NCBI GenBank assembly: GCA_964569815.1
Contig: CAZMUN010000020.1
Span: forward strand, 1 to 20,281
Direction of reading: 5' to 3'
DNA from: CAZMUN01 sp964569815
GTDB taxonomy: Archaea > Iainarchaeota > Iainarchaeia > Iainarchaeales > GCA-2688035
DNA length: 20,281 bases
Position 1 is the first letter of the stretch. The number at the start of each line of letters is the position of its first letter. A model generated the notes under the pieces. The model saw only the letters and a list, made by a program, of their open reading frames with translations, was not told the origin of the DNA and made no database searches. Shown piece by piece: positions 14,804 to 20,281 of the stretch. Position numbers and translations under genes: made by a program.

Positions 14804-15418
14804 ATGAAAAAAAAGCGTGTGCAAAAAAAGCCTCTTCCGGCAAAGCTTGACCCAAAAAACTTGGATTCTGTGAGGCGAAACCTTCGCGCTCTTTTGAAAG
14901 CATACCCAAGCCAGTACAGCAGGGTAAAGCATTTGACAAGGCTTTTGAACAAGGTTGCTTCTGGCCCAAAACCAAACGGCGAAGCGGTCAAGCTTGTGAG
15001 CAAGGCCCGCGCCCGTGAGGTGAACAGGCTTTGGAGAAAAGCTTTGCCAAAAGTTTCGGTTGAGCAGGCTTACATGAAAAGGCTTTTTAGGGGCGTTGAA
15101 AACGATGTTTGGGCTAATTTCAACGATGGTCGCTATAATGAAGTCGGCAGGATTTTTAAGCAGCTTGTGGAAAGGGCTGAAAAGCATGCTGTGGAACAGC
15201 AGGCAGCAGACTTTTTTGTTTTGGTTGCACAGGAGATGAAGGAAATAGCCTTGGATTCGCAGGGGCTAGAGCACAAGGCAGCAAAAGGGCTTCTTGCGGA
15301 TGCCTTGGCAAAGGCCATGAAGCTATACGAGCAGGTCGGAAACGAAACCGCGTTGAAAAAAGTAAGGCATATGAAAAGCATTGCTGAGGCTGTTTTCAGG
15401 CCAAAAAAAGAAGAATAG
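14804..15418 (+). CDS. Basic helical protein of unknown function
   Basis: 204 aa. The frame is open from 14738, overlapping the previous gene, but the TATA box at 14775-14782 favours the ATG at 14804. The start is very basic (MKKKRVQKKPLPAKL). The body is almost entirely helical and charged: SVRRNLRALLKAYPSQYSRV, SVEQAYMKRLFRGVENDVWA, YNEVGRIFKQLVERAEKHAV and ALAKAMKLYEQVGNETALKKV. The last two resemble helix-turn-helix repeats of TPR-like arrays, but no clear TPR consensus is present. No signal peptide or membrane segment is seen. I do not recognise the family. Confidence 0.7.
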   Translation: MKKKRVQKKPLPAKLDPKNLDSVRRNLRALLKAYPSQYSRVKHLTRLLNKVASGPKPNGEAVKLVSKARAREVNRLWRKALPKVSVEQAYMKRLFRGVENDVWANFNDGRYNEVGRIFKQLVERAEKHAVEQQAADFFVLVAQEMKEIALDSQGLEHKAAKGLLADALAKAMKLYEQVGNETALKKVRHMKSIAEAVFRPKKEE

Positions 15419-15445
15419 TTAACTTTATTTGGTTAAATAGTTAGG

Positions 15446-15453
15446 TTTATATA
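15446..15453 (+). promoter_or_regulatory. TATA box for the tyrosine-rich secreted protein
   Basis: TTTATATA is centred about 27 nt upstream of the ATG at 15477, so the transcript is probably leaderless. It matches the TATA consensus well. Confidence 0.6.
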
Positions 15454-15476
15454 TTGGTTTTGCTGCTAATTATATT

Positions 15477-15854
15477 ATGAAAGCTAGTCAATTGTTTTTG
15501 GTTTTGGCAGGCGTTGTTTTGCTTTCTTTGAGTGCAGCTGCCTGCGGTACAGGCTATTGTGATTCTTCTTACATTCCAGGCTATTCATATAACCATGCTT
15601 CTGGGCAGCCGGGGCATTATGCTTACAGGCAGGCTGCGTGGCCTGGTTACGTGCATTGGCAGTACGAGGACTGGGCTGGTTACAGGTCCTATTATGGCCC
15701 GGCATACTACAACACCAGCTATAATGGCTACTATTGGCCTGATTACGGGGCTTATTATTATCCCTCTGTTTACTACTACGAGCCATACTACTCTTATTAC
15801 AACTACCCTGATTACTATTACAGGCCTGGTTTTTCGGTAAATGTCTACTGGTAG
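15477..15854 (+). CDS. Tyrosine-rich secreted protein
   Basis: 125 aa. The first ~22 residues (MKASQLFLVLAGVVLLSLSAAAC) form a signal peptide; SAAAC could be read as a lipobox-like cleavage site with Cys23 at +1. The mature part is extraordinarily rich in tyrosine: by my count about 32 Tyr in the whole protein, with runs such as AYYYPSVYYYEPYYSYYNYPDY, plus Trp, Pro and Gly. It has almost no Lys. Such composition suggests an extracellular structural or adhesive role, possibly with Tyr cross-linking, or glycan binding through aromatic stacking. No homologous family is recognised. The strong TATA box just upstream suggests abundant expression. Confidence 0.75.
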   Translation: MKASQLFLVLAGVVLLSLSAAACGTGYCDSSYIPGYSYNHASGQPGHYAYRQAAWPGYVHWQYEDWAGYRSYYGPAYYNTSYNGYYWPDYGAYYYPSVYYYEPYYSYYNYPDYYYRPGFSVNVYW

Positions 15855-15870
15855 GCTTAAGGTGAAGTCT

Positions 15871-15896
15871 TTTAAACCCTTTTTCTTTTAATTTTC
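15871..15896 (+). terminator. T-rich terminator after the tyrosine-rich gene
   Basis: Several oligo-T blocks (TTTT, TTTTT, TTTT, TTTT) occur in a 26-nt pyrimidine-rich stretch 17-42 nt past the stop codon, typical of archaeal intrinsic termination. Part of it could also serve as promoter of the next small gene. Confidence 0.4.
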
Positions 15897-15923
15897 TTAT
15901 TCGATTTTTTAAGTGGTTTTGCA

Positions 15924-16055
15924 ATGGGCACTAGAAAGAAGGACAGTTCGCGTTTCAAGAAAACCAAGGCCAGGCAGCGCTGGAAATGGAAGAAAAAGAA
16001 AATGCGGAGAAAGAAGAAGAAAAAGAAGTATATGAGGAAGCGTGCCAGAAGCTGA
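15924..16055 (+). CDS. Ribosomal protein eL41-like, N-terminally extended
   Basis: 43 aa, too short for most gene finders: an ATG at 15924 and TGA at 16053-16055. The last ~23 residues, KWKKKKMRRKKKKKKYMRKR, match the spacing of eL41 (KW-x4-MRR-x7-MR-x-RS), a ~25-aa, nearly all-basic large-subunit protein found in eukaryotes and some archaea. Here ~20 further residues precede it (MGTRKKDSSRFKKTKARQRW). eL41 bridges the two ribosomal subunits in eukaryotic ribosomes. Extreme basicity alone could mimic this, but the two Met-Arg positions and the Lys-Trp spacing are specific. The gene ends 2 nt from the convergent UbiA stop. Confidence 0.65.
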   Translation: MGTRKKDSSRFKKTKARQRWKWKKKKMRRKKKKKKYMRKRARS

Positions 16056-16057
16056 TT

Positions 16058-16936
16058 CTAAAAAGGCATGTAGTATAATGCAATAAAGCCCGCGATGAAG
16101 AACAGGTAGTGGAAGTAGGTCAGCCTGTACATTGGCCTGTGTTCAATGTCCTGTGGTTTTTTCAAAGCCGTTTTGTAAAGCGGGGCAGCCAAAACCATTG
16201 CAAGCCCCCATACAAGGTATTTTAGGGGAAGCGCTGTCAGGGTTGAAGCAATGTAAGACAGGGCGCCTACTGCAAGCGCTGCATAAGAAATTCTTTTCAG
16301 GTTTTTTTCGCCAAACAAAACAACCGAGCTTTTTAGGCCCAGCTTTTTTTCATGCTCTTTGCTGTACATCCTGTACAACCCGAAGCCGCCGAACTGTATT
16401 CCTAAAATAAACAACAGCACCTGCAGTGGCGCATTGAATGCTGGGACAAACAAGACCCATCCGGCATAAAACCTGAAAATAGGGTTTACCAAAGAACCTG
16501 AAACCAGGTCAACGACCGGCCTTTTTTTGAGGTTCCATGGCTTCATGGTGTAAAGCCATTGGTTTGCAAGCATTGCAAGAATGCAGGCAATGAAAAGAAC
16601 CGATTTTACGAGAAAAAAGGCTATTCCAAGCGACAAAACAATCAAGGCAATTGAAAAAAGCAAGGCTATTTTTGCCGGAACCAGCCCTGACGGAATCGCA
16701 CGCCTTTTTTTGTCAGGATGCAAGGCATCCGCCTTCCAGTCAGTGTAATCGTTTAAAGCGTATAGGCCTGACCAAAGCAATGCAACAGAAGCAAAGCCTA
16801 TAAGGAAACGCGACTCGTTTAAGACAATGCCCAAAAAAAAGGAGGCTGTTATGGAAGCTATAGCCATGTTTCCAAAGCTTTTGGACCATTCCATTGGCCT
16901 CATCAATTTTGCCAAACCGTAAAAAAATCGAAGCAT
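16058..16936 (-). CDS. UbiA-family prenyltransferase (DPPR-synthase-like)
   Basis: 292 aa from the ATG at 16936. The frame is open to 16996, but a TATA box (GATATTTATTC, 16957-16967) is centred 26 nt upstream of 16936, giving a leaderless start. About 8-9 membrane helices are visible. The first metal/pyrophosphate motif is NDYTDWKADALHPDKKRRAIPSG (NDxxDxxxD); the second conserved loop is around YRMYSKEHEKKLG. The 'HPDKKxRxIPSG' form resembles decaprenyl-phosphate phosphoribosyltransferase and related UbiA enzymes that act on polyprenyl phosphates, more than menaquinone or heme A enzymes. It probably makes a polyprenyl-linked sugar or lipid for the envelope; substrate not proven. Confidence 0.85.
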   Translation of the reverse strand: MLRFFYGLAKLMRPMEWSKSFGNMAIASITASFFLGIVLNESRFLIGFASVALLWSGLYALNDYTDWKADALHPDKKRRAIPSGLVPAKIALLFSIALIVLSLGIAFFLVKSVLFIACILAMLANQWLYTMKPWNLKKRPVVDLVSGSLVNPIFRFYAGWVLFVPAFNAPLQVLLFILGIQFGGFGLYRMYSKEHEKKLGLKSSVVLFGEKNLKRISYAALAVGALSYIASTLTALPLKYLVWGLAMVLAAPLYKTALKKPQDIEHRPMYRLTYFHYLFFIAGFIALYYMPF

Positions 16937-16956
16937 GAAACTATTTGAAGTTAAAA

Positions 16957-17008
16957 GAATAAATATCTTTCTTTTCAAACAGGTCTTTTCCCCCAAATGC
17001 TATTAATA
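16957..17008. promoter_or_regulatory. Divergent TATA boxes of the UbiA and glycosyltransferase genes
   Basis: GATATTTATTC on the minus strand (16957-16967) precedes the UbiA ATG at 16936 by about 26 nt, and TATTAATA on the plus strand (17001-17008) precedes the glycosyltransferase ATG at 17033 by about 28 nt. The two promoters lie back to back with about 33 nt between them, so the two genes may be co-regulated. Confidence 0.5.
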
Positions 17009-17032
17009 GGTTTGTGGGCATACTTTTCTTAC

Positions 17033-17728
17033 ATGATATCTGTTGTTGTTCCCACCTACAACGAAGAAAAATTCATCAGACTTTGCTTAAATGCTTTGAA
17101 AAACCAGTCTCTGCCTGGGTCTGAATACGAAGTAATTGTAAGCGACAGCAGCAGCACTGACAGCACTGTAAAGATTGCAAAACAGCTAGCTGACCGCGTT
17201 GTCAAATGCAAAAAGGTGAGCGCTGGCTTTGGAAGAAACCAGGGAGCGAAAGCCGCTTCAGGCGATTGGATTGCTTTTTTGGATGCCGACAGCTTTGCTT
17301 CCAAAACCTGGCTTGAGGGCGTCAAAGAAGCCACTGGAAAAAAAAAGGTGGTTGGAGCAACAGGCCCCTTCACTGCTTTGCCGCAGGATTCCTTTGTTGA
17401 AAAAATCTTTTACAGGGGGTGGAGCCTTGAAAGCTGGCTGACAACCAAGCTTGGCTCGCCTTTGCTGCCTGGCTTCAACTTCGCAGTGCAAAAGCAGGCT
17501 TTCATGGACATGGGAATGTTTCGGGAAGACGACATGGTTTGCGAGGACTTAGACCTCTCATTAAGGCTTAGAAAAAGGGGAAAAATCGATTTCAACAAAA
17601 AAATGCTTACCCAGACTTCGGCAAGGCGGGTGTCAGAAATGGGTGTCCTGAGTTATTCCTTTCATGGCCTTTCATATGTTCTTCTCAAAAAAAAGTACAC
17701 TTGGTCTGACCACAGGCCCGACTGGTGA
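17033..17728 (+). CDS. GT2 family glycosyltransferase
   Basis: 231 aa from the ATG at 17033, chosen because ISVVVPTYNEE should be at the N-terminus and a TATA box sits 28 nt upstream; the frame extends to 16997. Motifs are SVVVPTYNEE, VIVSDSSSTDST, GRNQGAKAASGDWIAFLDADS (DxD, metal/nucleotide-sugar binding), LLPGFNFAVQKQAF and EDDMVCEDLDLSLRLRKRG (ED catalytic region). It transfers a sugar from a nucleotide or dolichol donor, probably onto a lipid-linked glycan or surface glycoprotein. No clear membrane segment is present. Its TGA overlaps the GTG of the next gene by 4 nt. Confidence 0.9.
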   Translation: MISVVVPTYNEEKFIRLCLNALKNQSLPGSEYEVIVSDSSSTDSTVKIAKQLADRVVKCKKVSAGFGRNQGAKAASGDWIAFLDADSFASKTWLEGVKEATGKKKVVGATGPFTALPQDSFVEKIFYRGWSLESWLTTKLGSPLLPGFNFAVQKQAFMDMGMFREDDMVCEDLDLSLRLRKRGKIDFNKKMLTQTSARRVSEMGVLSYSFHGLSYVLLKKKYTWSDHRPDW

Positions 17729-18480
17729 TTTTTTTGGATACCTCGAAATACAATGAAGGCATTTACAGAAGTAAACAAAAATTCAGCAAGTCTTACAACG
17801 AGCTTTTTAGCGCCCGTGCCAAAAAAGTCGCAAGGCTTTTAGACGGCTTTGAGGGAACGCTTTTGGACGTGGGATGCGGCGATGCGGAAATCACCCTCGG
17901 CCTTAAAAATGCCTTGCACTGTCAAGTCAAAGCAGTTGACCTGGTAAAGGAAAACGTTGAGAAGGCAAACGCCAAGGGGATTGACGCAAAGCAGGTTGAC
18001 CTAAATAGCGAGGGCCTTCCGTTTAAAGCCGCGTCTTTTGACGGGTTGTTTGCCGGCGAGGTCTTAGAGCATGTGGTTGACAGTGACGCCGTTTTGCAGG
18101 AGTTCAAGAGGGTTATAAAAAAAGACGGTGCCCTGGTTTTGACTGTTCCAAACATCGCCTGCTGGTACAATCGCGTTCTGCTGCTTTTCGGGTTCTTGCC
18201 TCACTACATTGAATCCGGTTCCAGGCAATCCTATGGAAGCCCTTTTGGTTTGCTTAACGGCCATGTAAAGGCTTTTACAAAAGGAAGCATTGTCGAAATG
18301 CTTGAAAAAAATGGCTTCAAAGTTGAAAGGGTTTCTGGAAGCGGGTTAAGCAAGACAGGGCTTGAAGCCCATAAAGGAAAGGGAAAAACGCTTTCTCCCC
18401 TTTTCTTCTTTTTTGAAAAAATCGCAAGCAAAAGGCCTGGGCTTGCGACAAATGTAATTGTAAAGGCAAGAAAGCTTTAA
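17725..18480 (+). CDS. Class I SAM-dependent methyltransferase, linked to glycosyltransferase
   Basis: 251 aa with a GTG start overlapping the glycosyltransferase stop (GTGA). TLLDVGCGDAEITLGL (45-60) is SAM motif I, VDLVKENVEKA holds the ribose-binding acid, FDGLFAGEVLEHVVDSD is motif II, and KKDGALVLTVPN is the post-motif strand. This 'GEVLEHV...LTVPN' pattern is common in methyltransferases encoded in polysaccharide and glycolipid clusters. Overlap with the GT2 gene suggests it methylates the same sugar or lipid. It ends convergently, overlapping the next minus-strand gene by 4 nt. Confidence 0.88.
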   Translation: MIFLDTSKYNEGIYRSKQKFSKSYNELFSARAKKVARLLDGFEGTLLDVGCGDAEITLGLKNALHCQVKAVDLVKENVEKANAKGIDAKQVDLNSEGLPFKAASFDGLFAGEVLEHVVDSDAVLQEFKRVIKKDGALVLTVPNIACWYNRVLLLFGFLPHYIESGSRQSYGSPFGLLNGHVKAFTKGSIVEMLEKNGFKVERVSGSGLSKTGLEAHKGKGKTLSPLFFFFEKIASKRPGLATNVIVKARKL

Positions 18481-18713
18481 GCCCTTTTTCTAGGCCAAGT
18501 GAAATATTGGCGCCTTCTGCCAGACTGCCTTATGTCAATCCCGTTTACGCTGTGAATGACTTCAAAGCCCTGTTTTCGCAATGCCTTGACAACGCTCGCA
18601 TGCCTGCCCTTTCCAGGCCTGCTGTTATTCCAGGCTTCTGCAACGGTTTCAGCAACGGTTTTTGGCTTTCCTGCACCGGAAGCAGATTTCCTCTTTATAG
18701 GCTTTTTTGGCAT
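18477..18713 (-). CDS. Small basic orphan protein
   Basis: 78 aa. GTTTTAAATAG (18736-18746, minus strand) is a TATA box centred about 28 nt upstream of the ATG, arguing for a real leaderless gene. The first ~20 residues are Lys/Ala/Pro-rich and probably disordered (MPKKPIKRKSASGAGKPKTV). The rest (SVVKALRKQGFEVIHSVNGIDIRQ and GRRRQYFTWPRKR) reads as a helix followed by beta strands, with many basic residues that could bind RNA or DNA. It sits next to the rRNA promoter. No family is recognised; a HicA-like fold was considered and not supported. Confidence 0.6.
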   Translation of the reverse strand: MPKKPIKRKSASGAGKPKTVAETVAEAWNNSRPGKGRHASVVKALRKQGFEVIHSVNGIDIRQSGRRRQYFTWPRKRA

Positions 18714-18780
18714 AACAAGAATATAAGACTTTGAACTATTTAAAACAGACTATTTTTTGTCAAAAAAAAACCCATAGAAA

Positions 18781-18794
18781 AGTATATAAATAAG
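18781..18794 (+). promoter_or_regulatory. rRNA operon promoter (TATA box)
   Basis: AGTATATAAATAAG is a near-ideal archaeal TATA box (TATATAAA, 18783-18790), preceded by A-rich sequence. Transcription should start near 18810-18816. There is no other gene between it and the 16S rRNA, so it most likely drives the rRNA transcript. Confidence 0.8.
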
Positions 18795-18811
18795 AGTAAG
18801 CAATAGATAGT

Positions 18812-19244
18812 ATAGTGAGAGCCTAGCTGCAGTGCAAACTGTGGTTGTTCCAGAGAATGCGAATTTTTACCAGCTTTGCTGGTAGCATAGGGGGAATATT
18901 GCTCATAGCACAAGCCGTGCTTTCAGCATGAAGGCTCTATGACCTGTCCTTTTGAAGAAAGGCATAAGCCTTTTCTAAAAAAGGTTTGATGAGTCCCAAA
19001 GCTTTTTTTGGGATGATGCAGGCTTGTGTTAATAGACCCTGAAAAAACCTGCAAAGGTTTTGAAGGGCCCTGTAAAGCTTTAGCTTTACAAGGAAAACGC
19101 AAAGAAACCCAATTCCAAGTAAGTTTCCAAAACATCAAGCAACACTCTACGCGGTAGCGAAGCATTTTTCGCAAACCTTTTTTTTAAAAGGTTTAAGTTC
19201 TGGAGGCGATTCATCCCAAATCTAGGACCAGAATTGTTTGATGT
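18812..19244 (+). other. Long structured 16S rRNA leader
   Basis: About 430 nt separate the expected transcription start from 16S. At least seven hairpins can be drawn: TACCAGC/GCTGGTA (18868-18884), CCTTTT/AAAAGG (18969-18984), TCCCAAA/TTTGGGA (18994-19013), AAAACCT/AGGTTTT with a GCAA loop (19044-19061), TGTAAAGCT/AGCTTTACA (19071-19090), AAACCTTTT/AAAAGGTTT (19173-19194) and TTCTGG/CCAGAA (19198-19233). The AAACC/GGTTT element recurs. One of these may take part in 16S processing by pairing with sequence beyond the window; the bulge-helix-bulge partner cannot be seen. Confidence 0.6.
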
Positions 19245-20281
19245 AATTCCAGCTGATCCTGCTGGAGGACACTGCTATCGAAATCCGATTTAGACATGCA
19301 AGTCTCAAAGACGTATACGGCGTCTTTGGCGAACGGCTCAGTAACACGTGGATAATCTACCCTTTGGATTGGTTAATCCCGGGAAACTGGGAATAATGCC
19401 TAATAGGCAAAAGATACTGGAATGTTCTTTTGCTTAAAGCTCTTGCACCATGCAAGCAAGCGCCGAAGGATGAGTCTGCGGTGGATTAGGTAGTTGGTGG
19501 GGTAAATGCCCACCAAGCCGTTGATCCATGCGGGCCTTGAGAGAGGTAGCCCGGAGAAGGACACTGAGATAAGGGTCCTAGCCCTACGGGGTGCAGCAGT
19601 CGCGAAACCTTTACAATGCACGAAAGTGTGATAGGGGGATTTCGAGTGCACTCTTTGAGTGCTTTTGCCAAGCCCAAATAGCTTGGCGAATAAGTGGGGG
19701 GCAAGATACGTGCCAGCCGCCGCGGTAACACGTACTCCACGAGTGGTATCCGCTTATATTGGGCCTAAAACATCCGTAGCTTGTTCAAAAAGTCCTTGGT
19801 GAAAGCAGTTGGCTTAACTAACTGAATTGCCAAGGAAACTATTGGGCTAGAGGCCGGAAGAGGTCAAGGGAATTTCAGGGGTAGCGGTGAAATGTTATGA
19901 TCCTTGAAAGACCACCAGTAGCGAAGGCGCTTGACCAGGACGGTCCTGACAGTGAGGGATGAAAGCTGGGGGAGCGACCCGGATTAGATACCCGGTTAGT
20001 CCCAGCCGTAAACGATGTGGACTTGGTGTCCTAGTACCTACGTGGTGCAGGGGTGCCGAAGGGAAGCCGTTAAGTCCACTGCCAGGGAAGTACGCCCGCA
20101 AGGGTGAAACTTAATGGAATTGGCGGGAGCTCACTACAAGGGGTGGATGCTGCGGTTCAATTGGATAAAACCCCAGATAATCTTACCAGGGCCGACAGCA
20201 GAATGATGGACAGTCTGAAGGGCTTTCCTGACGCGCTGAGAGGTGTTGTATGGTCATCGTCAGCTCGTACTATGAAGCGTC
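19245..20281 (+). rRNA. 16S ribosomal RNA, 5' part (cut by window end)
   Basis: The 5' end ATTCCAGCTGATCCTGCTGG is a variant of the archaeal ATTCCGGTTGATCCTGCCGG. Other landmarks in order are GTAACACGTGGATAATCTACC, ACGGGGTGCAGCAGTCGCGA, GTGCCAGCCGCCGCGGTAA, GGATTAGATACCCGGTTAG, AACTTAATGGAATTGGCGGG and, at the window end, CATCGTCAGCTCGTACTATG. About 1037 nt are present, with no insertions or introns evident. The signatures (GTCGCGAAACC, AATTGGCGGGAGC) are archaeal and divergent, of a kind I associate with DPANN lineages; no tree was built. Exact ends are uncertain by a few bases. Confidence 0.97.

Noticed and set aside
14519..15187. 222-codon minus-strand open frame
   Set aside because: It lies opposite two well-supported plus-strand genes, has shadow-like composition and no promoter or domain.
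18477..18713. HicA-type toxin
   Set aside because: The characteristic GSHH(x)nF motif and HicA length pattern are missing, and no HicB partner is adjacent.
18985..19041. Box C/D-like motifs (TTGATGA, CTGA) in the 16S leader
   Set aside because: The C box lacks the purine at its first position and no clean second C'/D' pair with guide spacing was found.
19400..20101. Open frames on the minus strand within 16S rRNA
   Set aside because: They fall inside conserved rRNA and are chance frames.

Overview
The window comes from an archaeon, most likely a small-genome, DPANN-type lineage. The evidence is a divergent archaeal 16S rRNA gene at the right edge (it begins ATTCCAGCTGATCC), a gene that looks like ribosomal protein eL41, TATA-box promoters about 25-28 nt upstream of many start codons (leaderless genes), a UPF0200-type archaeal kinase domain, and a class II LysRS with an archaeal/eukaryotic-looking motif 2. 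The exact phylum cannot be settled by eye. No CRISPR array, transposase or integrase was seen.

Left part (1-3684). A divergent pair shares a 91-bp promoter. Leftward is a 419-aa protein that looks like a degenerate class I (TyrRS-like) aminoacyl-tRNA synthetase fold fused to a winged-helix DNA-binding domain. Rightward is a fusion of a MoaA-like radical SAM enzyme with a UPF0200/dephospho-CoA-kinase-like P-loop domain, overlapping by 8 nt with a CYTH (CyaB/thiamine-triphosphatase family) gene. An inverted repeat (CTATTA-N3-TAATAG) lies over the leftward TATA region. This is my best candidate for an undescribed system: an aaRS-derived regulator controlling a nucleotide/organophosphate-modifying module.

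Central part (3827-11930). A small winged-helix protein and a possible 30-residue leader peptide are followed by a long same-strand run. It starts with a PLP-dependent Orn/Lys/Arg decarboxylase split into two polypeptides by one in-frame TGA, with a textbook AGGAGG ahead of the second ATG. Next come class II lysS and tRNA-Lys(UUU), which begins on the base after the lysS stop. Then follow MazG, a GNAT acetyltransferase, a VOC-GNAT fusion, another GNAT, a TIM-barrel isomerase-like protein, a proline-iminopeptidase-like hydrolase and a SAM methyltransferase, mostly overlapping or a few bases apart.

Right part (11931-18713). Here are envelope genes: a membrane-anchored LamG-like protein (minus strand), a 563-aa secreted fibre-like protein, a helical orphan, a tyrosine-rich secreted protein, a UbiA-family prenyltransferase divergent from a GT2 glycosyltransferase-methyltransferase pair, and a small orphan. 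The eL41-like gene sits among them.

Right edge (18714-20281). A strong TATA promoter, a leader of about 430 nt with at least seven hairpins, and the first ~1037 nt of 16S rRNA, which is cut by the window end. Several positions in this 16S differ from commonly used primer sites.
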